This document shows, piece after piece, positions 6,466 through 11,771 of a DNA stretch of 11,771 nucleotides. Both the position numbers and the translations under genes were made by a program. The stretch comes from an uncultured Oscillospiraceae bacterium (GTDB lineage: Bacteria > Bacillota > Clostridia > Oscillospirales > Ruminococcaceae). The stretch is taken from assembly GCA_934486875.1 (NCBI GenBank), contig CAKSPU010000057.1, forward strand, positions 1-11,771. The letters run 5' to 3'. The notes below the pieces were generated by a model, which was not told the origin of the DNA, made no database searches, and was given only the letters and a program-made list of their open reading frames with translations. Positions within the stretch are counted from its first letter, which is position 1. Each line of letters starts with the position of its first letter.

Positions 6466-7512
6466 ATGAACTTTACACTAAAAAAGGCTTTTGCCGTTAT
6501 TCTTTCGGCGGCAATGCTTCTGCTCGGAATGGTATTTTTATGTGCGGCTCCCGTAAGTGCGGCTCAGAAAGCGGGACTCAGCAAAACGTCGATCACCCTT
6601 GAAGTGGGTGAGACCGCTTCGCTTAAATTTGTTGGTGCATCAGGCGGCAAGATAACCTGGTCTATGTCCGATAAGAATGTTGCGAAATATTCCAAGGGCA
6701 AGGTAACGGGTGTCAGCGAGGGCACGGCGTATATCTATGCAAAGTACAACGGCAAAAAATACAAGTGTACCGTTACCGTTACCGCTTCCTCCGATGACAG
6801 CGTTGTCAACGTTAAAAAGGGCGGCAGCGTTACCGTTTATGTCTACACCGATATCGACAGCCTGATGGCAGAGTGCTCCGATCAGAAAATATGCTCATTT
6901 TCGGGCAGCCCTCTCAGTGACGGCAGCGGCTACAAGCTCAGGATAAAGGGCAAAAAGAACGGCACGGCAACATTCCTTTTATATGATGCATATGACAGCA
7001 GTTCGGCTGTGGAATTTTATGTAAACGTCGGCTCTGTTTCCGACGGTACGGTTTATTTTGAAATGGACGGAATCAGCGATGTATTTGCCGATGATGACTC
7101 TGCATTCAGCTGGGGCGGCACCAATGATGCCTCGGACAGCAGCTCCGATACCTCCGATTATGTTGACGAGGTAATAAAGCTCATCAATGATGAGAGAGCA
7201 GCCGCAGGACTTTCCGCTCTTAATAAAAGTGATGCCCTCTGTGAAGATGCAAAGGTGCGTGCTTCCGAAATAAGCAGCACATTTTCCCACAACCGTCCCG
7301 ACGGAACTATCTGCTTTACGGCAATATCCGTTCCCTACGGATATGCAGGCGAGAATATCGCCAAGGGACAGACATCTCCCAAGGACGTTATGGACTGCTG
7401 GATGAACTCCGACGGTCACAGAAAAAATATCCTTTCAAAGGACTATACATCAGTAGGAGTGGGATATGACCCGTCAACAAACTGCTGGGTACAGATATTT
7501 ATTTCCGACTGA
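6466..7512 (+). CDS. Secreted Big_2 + CAP/SCP domain protein
   Basis: The protein has 348 residues. A signal peptide covers residues 1-33 (MNFTLKK, hydrophobic stretch, cut near VSA-AQKAG). An Ig-like group 2 (Big_2) domain lies at about 36-106, with ITLEVGETASL, ITWSMSD, VTGVSEGTAYI and YKCTVTV. A second beta-rich segment covers 110-190, and an acidic Ser/Asp linker 205-231. A CAP/SCP domain (PF00188) lies at 233-347: INDERAAAGL, FSHNRPDG with His275, GENIA with Glu296, and GHRKNIL with His318, the usual cavity residues. CAP proteins act outside cells; the bacterial activity is unknown. The frame is open to 6358, but that position is inside the promoter. ATG 6466 has GAAGGG (6447-6452) 13 bases upstream and GGTGGGG closer; GTG 6457 (three extra residues) is an alternative. 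It is the first gene of the operon. Confidence 0.88.
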   Translation: MNFTLKKAFAVILSAAMLLLGMVFLCAAPVSAAQKAGLSKTSITLEVGETASLKFVGASGGKITWSMSDKNVAKYSKGKVTGVSEGTAYIYAKYNGKKYKCTVTVTASSDDSVVNVKKGGSVTVYVYTDIDSLMAECSDQKICSFSGSPLSDGSGYKLRIKGKKNGTATFLLYDAYDSSSAVEFYVNVGSVSDGTVYFEMDGISDVFADDDSAFSWGGTNDASDSSSDTSDYVDEVIKLINDERAAAGLSALNKSDALCEDAKVRASEISSTFSHNRPDGTICFTAISVPYGYAGENIAKGQTSPKDVMDCWMNSDGHRKNILSKDYTSVGVGYDPSTNCWVQIFISD

Positions 7513-7517
7513 TATTC

Positions 7518-7524
7518 AAGGAGG
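7518..7524 (+). promoter_or_regulatory. Full ribosome binding site fixing a TTG start
   Basis: AAGGAGG lies 7 bases before the TTG at 7532, selecting it over the ATG at 7466 inside the CAP gene. Confidence 0.9.
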
Positions 7525-7531
7525 CATTATT

Positions 7532-8110
7532 TTGGGTAAACTTACAGCGGCAGACAGGAAAAAGGTAATTCTGCTCGTTCTCTGGCTTATTTCCGGTATC
7601 GGTATGATAGTTGTGGGCATTCTGGCGCTTGTTCACAGAAAAGAGACCATAAGCACCATTTCGGGATTTCTGGGCGTGTGCGCTCTTATAACAGGCGTGA
7701 TAACCCTTATCATAAGGATACTTCAGGCAAAAAGGCTCGGAAAAAGCAGCTTCAGTCTTGATGTTGTCATATGGCTGGCACTGGGCTTTCTGCTCCTTAA
7801 TACGGGGATTTTCAACAAGCTGGGCAAGCTTGTGTTCATCATCGGCGGAATCATACTCACCTGTGAGGGTGTCCGTGCATTTATGGCAAGTCAGAAAAAT
7901 GCAGATGACAAGGAATGGTATATCCCGAGAATGATATTTTCGGGCGCATTCGTTATCCTCGGCGTTATCGTAATAATAAATGCCGAGTCGATATTTACAA
8001 ATCTGACAGCTCTTGCTGTGGGTATTTACTTCATAATCCACGGAACAGAGCTTCTCTATGAATGGCTCGGAAGAGCAAAATATTTCTATAATTTCAGAGG
8101 TACCGAGTGA
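7532..8110 (+). CDS. DUF308/HdeD-like six-helix membrane protein
   Basis: The protein has 192 residues and six hydrophobic helices at about 13-34, 41-63, 76-92, 97-118, 132-150 and 155-173, arranged as repeated pairs with Gly-rich ends (SGIGMIVVGILAL, FSGAFVILGVIVII). This layout is that of the DUF308/HdeD family (PF03729). HdeD is linked to acid resistance in E. coli, but most members have no known job, so only a membrane role is inferred. The frame is open from an ATG at 7466, which overlaps the CAP gene by 47 bases; the TTG at 7532 is preferred because of the perfect AAGGAGG 7 bases before it. It starts 19 bases after the CAP gene and ends one base before the next gene's start, so co-transcription is likely. 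Confidence 0.85.
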   Translation: MGKLTAADRKKVILLVLWLISGIGMIVVGILALVHRKETISTISGFLGVCALITGVITLIIRILQAKRLGKSSFSLDVVIWLALGFLLLNTGIFNKLGKLVFIIGGIILTCEGVRAFMASQKNADDKEWYIPRMIFSGAFVILGVIVIINAESIFTNLTALAVGIYFIIHGTELLYEWLGRAKYFYNFRGTE

Positions 8111-8111
8111 T

Positions 8112-8753
8112 ATGATCTCACAGGGCATAATTTTTGATATGGACGGTCTGATGATCGACTCGGAACGGATAATCAATGATGCCGTTGTGAGAGCGGGCGG
8201 GGAAATGGGGCTTGCGGACATTGAAAATGTAAGCCTCAGAACTATCGGTACCAGCAATGCAAAGACCCGTGAGATATACACATCGGTTTACGGCGATTTT
8301 GACTTTGACAGGCTTATGGACTTAAAGCACAGGTATATCGACGAGATTATAGGTGACAAGGGTTTTCCGCCCAAGGAGGGCGTGATCCCCATACTTGAAT
8401 ATATCACCGCAAAAGGATATAAGACCGCTGTGGGTTCATCTACAAGAGAATGGGCGGTAAAGGAATTTCTGGGCAAGATAGGCGCTTTGAAATATTTTGA
8501 TATATTTGTCTGCGGTGATATGGGGCTCAGAAGCAAGCCTTTTCCCGATATTTTTCTTGCGTGCAGCGAAAAAATGGGAACTGATCCCTGTGACTGCTAT
8601 GTTCTCGAGGATTCGCCAAACGGCATAAGAGCGGCATATGCGGCGGGAATGAAGCCTGTGATGATACCCGATATGATACCTCCCGATGAGGAGATACTTT
8701 CAATGGTGTATTCACTGAAAAGCTCCCTTACCGAGGCTATGGAGCTTTTCTGA
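8112..8753 (+). CDS. HAD-superfamily hydrolase, subfamily IA (beta-phosphoglucomutase-like)
   Basis: This soluble enzyme of 213 residues carries all four HAD motifs. Motif I is IIFDMDGLMIDSE with nucleophile Asp9 and Asp11. Motif II is AVGSSTRE with Ser109. Motif III is SKPFPDIF with Lys142. Motif IV is VLEDSPNGIRAAYAAGM with Glu166 and Asp167. The helical cap lies between motifs I and II (about 17-90). It probably removes phosphate from, or isomerises, a small phosphorylated compound such as a sugar phosphate; the substrate is not readable. I chose ATG 8112 because it directly follows the upstream stop (TGATATG) with AGAGG 11 bases before it; an upstream in-frame ATG at 8058 would overlap the previous gene by 53 bases. 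A second HAD gene follows 20 bases later. Confidence 0.88.
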   Translation: MISQGIIFDMDGLMIDSERIINDAVVRAGGEMGLADIENVSLRTIGTSNAKTREIYTSVYGDFDFDRLMDLKHRYIDEIIGDKGFPPKEGVIPILEYITAKGYKTAVGSSTREWAVKEFLGKIGALKYFDIFVCGDMGLRSKPFPDIFLACSEKMGTDPCDCYVLEDSPNGIRAAYAAGMKPVMIPDMIPPDEEILSMVYSLKSSLTEAMELF

Positions 8754-8760
8754 AAACGAC

Positions 8761-8766
8761 AGGGGG
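8761..8766 (+). promoter_or_regulatory. Ribosome binding site fixing a TTG start
   Basis: AGGGGG lies 7 bases before the TTG at 8774. The TTG is the end of a run of seven T residues (8769-8775), and no in-frame ATG or GTG is placed well. Confidence 0.75.
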
Positions 8767-8773
8767 ACTTTTT

Positions 8774-9445
8774 TTGAACATTCTTTCGGGCATAAACGGA
8801 TTTATCTTTGACCTTGACGGTACTCTTGTGGATTCAAACGGGGTCTGGGAAAAGATCGACAGAAAGCTTATGGAGAAAAATCATATCCGCCTTTCCGAAA
8901 GGGAGCTTCATCAGGCTGCGGCTATGACCTATGAGGAAGTATTTGAGTTTTTCTGCTCAAAAGGTCTGACCTACTCCTTTGAACAGCTTCAGTCTGAATG
9001 CAATGAGCTTGCGGAGCAGGAATACAGATACAACATTTTTCTGAAAGACGGTGCGGAAGAGCTTCTTCAGCTGATAAGATCAAAGGGCGGCAAAATTGCC
9101 CTTGCCACAGCATCTCCGAGAAAGCTTTATGAGCCTGTTCTGCGGAGGAACTGCGTTTACAGCCTTTTTGACGCATTTATCACCACTGATGAAGCGGGCG
9201 CTGACAAGGATCACCCCGATGTTTATCTGAAAGCGGCTGAAATGATCGGCGTTCCTCCGTGGGAATGCATTGTTTTTGAGGACGTTCTCAAAGGCATCGT
9301 CAGCGCAGGAAATGCAGGAATGGCAACTGCGGCGGTTTACGACGAATATTCCTCCGAGGACTATGTTACAATGAAGCAGATAGCTGATTTCTTTGTGATG
9401 AATTTCAGAGAAATGCTGCCTCTCATAGCAGTAAATAAGGGATAA
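8774..9445 (+). CDS. HAD-superfamily hydrolase, subfamily IA
   Basis: This soluble enzyme of 223 residues is distinct from its neighbour. Motif I is FIFDLDGTLVDSNG with Asp13 and Asp15. Motif II is ALATASPRKL with Thr112. Motif III is ADKDHPDVYL with Lys145. Motif IV is VFEDVLKGIVSAGNAGM with Glu169 and Asp170. The cap helices cover about 20-90. The usual K-P-x-P-D after motif III reads K-D-H-P-D, so one Pro is changed but the catalytic Lys is kept. It probably acts as a phosphatase on a small phosphorylated metabolite; the substrate is unknown. Translation starts at TTG, supported by AGGGGG 7 bases upstream. It lies 20 bases after the first HAD gene and 11 bases before the transglutaminase gene, inside the operon. 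Confidence 0.87.
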   Translation: MNILSGINGFIFDLDGTLVDSNGVWEKIDRKLMEKNHIRLSERELHQAAAMTYEEVFEFFCSKGLTYSFEQLQSECNELAEQEYRYNIFLKDGAEELLQLIRSKGGKIALATASPRKLYEPVLRRNCVYSLFDAFITTDEAGADKDHPDVYLKAAEMIGVPPWECIVFEDVLKGIVSAGNAGMATAAVYDEYSSEDYVTMKQIADFFVMNFREMLPLIAVNKG

Positions 9446-9450
9446 GGCGG
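9444..9450 (+). promoter_or_regulatory. Ribosome binding site overlapping the upstream stop
   Basis: AAGGCGG overlaps the TAA stop of the second HAD gene (9443-9445) and stands 6 bases before the GTG start at 9457. An ATG at 9455 is out of frame. Confidence 0.75.
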
Positions 9451-9456
9451 TGTGAT

Positions 9457-10677
9457 GTGAAGAATTTATATAAAACTGCCCTTTCGGTCATAGCAGCGGC
9501 TGCGGCGGCTGTATCGCTTTGTGCAGGGGCTTCGGCTTATGCAGGGGAGGATATCTACAGAGTCAAGGGCTATGATGACAATGAGACAGCCCTTGCGGAG
9601 CTTTTCAAGAGCACTCTTGAAAGCTTTGTTGAGGAAGAGGTGGATATCTCAAAGTACAATGTGACTTATGATGAGTTTGAGGATATTTACACAACAGTCC
9701 TTATGAATGAGCCCGGGCTTTACTATGTAAATGTTGTCCAGGCATCGCTCAGATACAGGAGCGATGAGCATATTCTCGGCTTCAAGCCTATCTATAACTG
9801 TTCCTACGGTGAGCTTGAAAGCAGGGATAAGAAGATAGAGAAGTTTTCAAAATCTGTTTTGAAAGGCATCGGCAAAAACTGGAGCGATGAGGAAAAGGTG
9901 CTCTATGTCCACGACCGCCTTGCGGCGCATATCACCTATTACGACGGCGGCGAAACGGAGTTCGGAAGAAATATTTACGACGCTTTTGCAAAGGGTTCTT
10001 CCGTCTGCGTCGGCTATGCGCTGGGATTTCAGTATTTTATGGATAAGCTTGATATCCCCTGCATCAACATCACCACCGATGACCACATCTGGAATATGGT
10101 GGAAATTGACGGGCAGTGGTATCACGTTGACGTGACCTGGGACGATTCCTTTGAGATGACAAAAAACACTTTTATGCACAAAATGATACTACGGAGTGAT
10201 GAAGGTATGGCTCGGGAGGAGCTTGACCACGAACTTTCAAAGAATGCCGAAAAAGCCGATGACAGCTTTTATGATAATGCATTCTGGACCGAGTCCAACA
10301 CAAGGATAAGCTATCTCGGCGGCTATTGGTACTACACCAACAAGGAGGGTCTTAACCGATACAGCTTCAGCAGCGGCGAAAGCAGGCTTATATACACCAT
10401 TTCGGGGGTATGGCACGCAGGGGAGGATATGGACTGGAAGATACCCTTTTCCCAGACTGCCGTTTACGGAAAAAGCGTTTATTTCAACAGCCCTTCTGTC
10501 ATTTACCGTTATGACACCGTGAAAAATAAGATCTACAGGGTCTATGCTCCGAAGCTCGGGAAAAATGAGCAGATATACGATATTTACATATCGGACGGAA
10601 AGCTTGTCTACAGCGCAGGTACATATGACGATGTTGCAAGTATAAAAAAGGCTGTCCGTCTTAACAAGGCTTCATAA
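9457..10677 (+). CDS. Secreted transglutaminase-like domain protein
   Basis: The protein has 406 residues. A signal peptide covers residues 1-27 (MKNLYK, Ala-rich core, cut near ASA-YAGED). An N-terminal region (30-140) precedes a transglutaminase-like core at about 148-232 with the full triad: Cys184 in GSSVCVGYA, His210 in DDHIWNMV, and Asp225 in HVDVTWDD. Bacterial members are usually cysteine peptidases or amidases on the surface; the target is unknown. The C-terminal part (about 265-406) has strand pairs such as ISYLGGYWYYTN, SVIYRYDTVKNKIYRV and IYISDGKLVYSAG, resembling beta-propeller or DUF5050-type blades, which may bind a partner. The GTG start is set by AAGGCGG 6 bases upstream, which overlaps the previous stop. 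It is the fifth gene of the operon, with gaps of 11 and 32 bases on either side. Confidence 0.87.
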   Translation: MKNLYKTALSVIAAAAAAVSLCAGASAYAGEDIYRVKGYDDNETALAELFKSTLESFVEEEVDISKYNVTYDEFEDIYTTVLMNEPGLYYVNVVQASLRYRSDEHILGFKPIYNCSYGELESRDKKIEKFSKSVLKGIGKNWSDEEKVLYVHDRLAAHITYYDGGETEFGRNIYDAFAKGSSVCVGYALGFQYFMDKLDIPCINITTDDHIWNMVEIDGQWYHVDVTWDDSFEMTKNTFMHKMILRSDEGMAREELDHELSKNAEKADDSFYDNAFWTESNTRISYLGGYWYYTNKEGLNRYSFSSGESRLIYTISGVWHAGEDMDWKIPFSQTAVYGKSVYFNSPSVIYRYDTVKNKIYRVYAPKLGKNEQIYDIYISDGKLVYSAGTYDDVASIKKAVRLNKAS

Positions 10678-10709
10678 GCCTACGGATTTGAAAGGTTGGT
10701 CATCTGACT

Positions 10710-11459
10710 ATGGATAAAAGATTTGCAGTGCTCATTGACGCTGACAATGTTTCCGAAAAATACATCAAGCCCATTTTAGATGAGCTTTCCAATGACGGCA
10801 TAATCACCTACAAGCGAATTTACGGCGACTGGACACGTCCCGCTCTCGGCTCGTGGAAACAGGCACTTTTAAACCACAGCATTACTCCCATTCAGCAGTA
10901 CAGCTATACCACAGGAAAAAATGCCACGGATTCCGCAATGATAATCGACGCTATGGATATTCTTTACTCGGGAAATGTTGACGGATTCTGCATCGTTTCC
11001 AGCGACAGCGATTTCACACGTCTTGCCGCACGTCTCAGGGAGTCGGGAAAATATGTTATCGGTATGGGCGAGAAAAAAACTCCCACACCGTTTATCTCCG
11101 CCTGCAACAGGTTTGTTTATCTTGAAATACTGGCGCAGGGTGAGACTGCGGAAAATTCCGACAACACGGAGCAGGAAAAGGAAAAGGCTGCCGAGGGCGA
11201 GCACGAAGTGTTAAAGGTCAAGACCATTCGTTCGGCTATCTGCGCAATTATTTCCGAGGTGTCCGACGAGGACGGCTGGGCATCTCTCAGCGAGGTGGGA
11301 AATATCCTTTTAAAGCGTTACCCCAGCTTTGATGTGAGAAGCTTCGGCTTTCAGAAGCTTACTCCGTTCATCAAATCAATGAACATTTTTGAAGTCTACT
11401 CCATTCCCTCTGAAAAGGGCAATGTGAAGGTCATTTACATTCGCAAAAAGAATAACTGA
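10710..11459 (+). CDS. NYN-domain (PIN-like) protein with C-terminal LOTUS/OST-HTH domain
   Basis: The protein has 249 residues and is cytoplasmic. The N-terminal NYN domain (about 4-140) shows the acidic sites of this PIN-like nuclease fold: Asp10 and Asp12 in VLIDADN, Asp74 in ATDSAMIIDAMD, and Asp99 and Asp101 in IVSSDSDF. It belongs to the LabA/DUF88-like group. An acidic linker (143-168, Glu/Lys-rich) precedes a winged-helix LOTUS/OST-HTH domain at about 170-245 (IRSAICAIISEVSDEDGWASLSEVGNIL, then YPSFDVRSFGFQKL). LOTUS domains bind RNA, so RNA processing or decay is likely; the target is unknown and nuclease activity is inferred. The ATG has GAAAGG (10690-10695) 14 bases upstream, a rather long spacing. 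It is sixth in the operon, an unusual neighbour for secreted proteins. Confidence 0.9.
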   Translation: MDKRFAVLIDADNVSEKYIKPILDELSNDGIITYKRIYGDWTRPALGSWKQALLNHSITPIQQYSYTTGKNATDSAMIIDAMDILYSGNVDGFCIVSSDSDFTRLAARLRESGKYVIGMGEKKTPTPFISACNRFVYLEILAQGETAENSDNTEQEKEKAAEGEHEVLKVKTIRSAICAIISEVSDEDGWASLSEVGNILLKRYPSFDVRSFGFQKLTPFIKSMNIFEVYSIPSEKGNVKVIYIRKKNN

Positions 11460-11477
11460 GAAAGGCAGGAATTTTTT

Positions 11478-11771
11478 ATGAAATACACAATAAGCTCCGA
11501 AAAGCTCACAGCCGTTATCGACAGCTTCGGCGGCGAGCTTCATTCATTAAAGGACGCTTCGGGCAATGAGTACATCTGGACAGCGGAGGACGTGTGGAAG
11601 AGACACGCACCGCTGCTTTTCCCCTTTGTCTGCAATACAAAGAGCAAAAAATACACCGTAAACGGCAAGGAGTATGCCCTTTCAAATCACGGCTTTGCCC
11701 GTGACACCGATTTTTCCGCCGCTGAGGAGAATGACGGCAGTGTTAAACTGAAAATTTCCTCGAATGATGTG
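11478..11771 (+). CDS. Aldose 1-epimerase-like protein, LacX type (5' part only)
   Basis: 98 codons are visible before the window ends; the full family length is roughly 290 residues, so about two thirds is missing. GGELHSLKD (18-26), YIWTAEDVWKRHAPLLFPFVC (32-52) and NHGFARDTDF are typical of the aldose-1-epimerase fold and closest to LacX-type members, which differ from classical GalM. The reaction would be interconversion of alpha and beta anomers of a sugar, but LacX-type proteins are poorly characterised and the sugar is unknown. The start ATG follows AAAGGCAGGA (11461-11470) by 7 bases. It lies 18 bases after the NYN-LOTUS gene with no terminator between, so it is probably the seventh gene of the operon. 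Confidence 0.85.
   Translation, partial: MKYTISSEKLTAVIDSFGGELHSLKDASGNEYIWTAEDVWKRHAPLLFPFVCNTKSKKYTVNGKEYALSNHGFARDTDFSAAEENDGSVKLKISSNDV

Noticed and set aside
6399..6602. Small plus-strand frame starting in the CAP leader
   Set aside because: It overlaps the signal peptide and Big_2 region in another frame and lacks a ribosome site.
6979..7419. Minus-strand open frame of 146 codons inside the CAP gene
   Set aside because: The opposite strand encodes a complete CAP domain with its conserved residues; no promoter or ribosome site supports the minus frame.
7499..8281. Minus-strand open frame of 260 codons
   Set aside because: It lies opposite the well-supported DUF308 and HAD genes, which have ribosome sites and family motifs; the minus product shows no recognisable domain.

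Overview
The window reads as ordinary chromosomal DNA of a low-to-mid GC Gram-positive anaerobe, most likely a Clostridia member of the Ruminococcus/Oscillospiraceae type. This is an inference from AGGAGG-type ribosome sites, consensus sigma-A promoters, frequent TTG/GTG starts, and a set of secreted or surface proteins (cell-wall repeats, Big-type Ig folds, CAP, InlB-type repeats, Thr-rich stalks). I cannot name a species. I see no rRNA, tRNA, CRISPR array, insertion sequence or phage gene. No gene-free stretch exceeds 300 bases; the longest is the 244-base promoter region between 6222 and 6465.

Left part (1-3360). A GyrI-like small-molecule-binding protein (+) meets a secreted cell-wall-repeat/Ig-like protein (-) at a shared bidirectional terminator (661-710). 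The cell-wall protein has its own extended -10 promoter with an operator-like inverted repeat. Upstream of it, same strand, is an AEC-family (auxin efflux carrier) transporter.

Middle part (3360-6221, minus strand). Two tandem, membrane-anchored FecR-domain proteins with long Ser/Thr/Pro-rich extracellular regions form a two-gene operon. The second also carries two InlB-type (Flg_new) repeats. The operon starts at a perfect TTGACA-N17-TATAAT promoter and ends at a hairpin at 3304-3349. No sigma factor or TonB-type receptor is beside them, so the classical FecR role is not supported.

Right part (6358-11771, plus strand). A divergent near-perfect promoter starts an apparent seven-gene operon with gaps of 1-32 bases and no visible terminator: a secreted Big_2+CAP protein, a six-helix DUF308/HdeD-like membrane protein, two HAD phosphatase-like enzymes, a secreted transglutaminase-like protein, a NYN-nuclease/LOTUS RNA-binding protein, and the start of a LacX-type aldose-1-epimerase-like protein, cut by the window edge.

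The divergent promoter pair at 6282-6386 therefore drives two blocks that both begin with cell-surface genes. I found no proven new system. The best candidates for a second look are the sigma-less FecR pair with a shared post-FecR motif, the mixed surface/RNA/HAD operon, and the inverted repeats at two minus-strand gene leaders.
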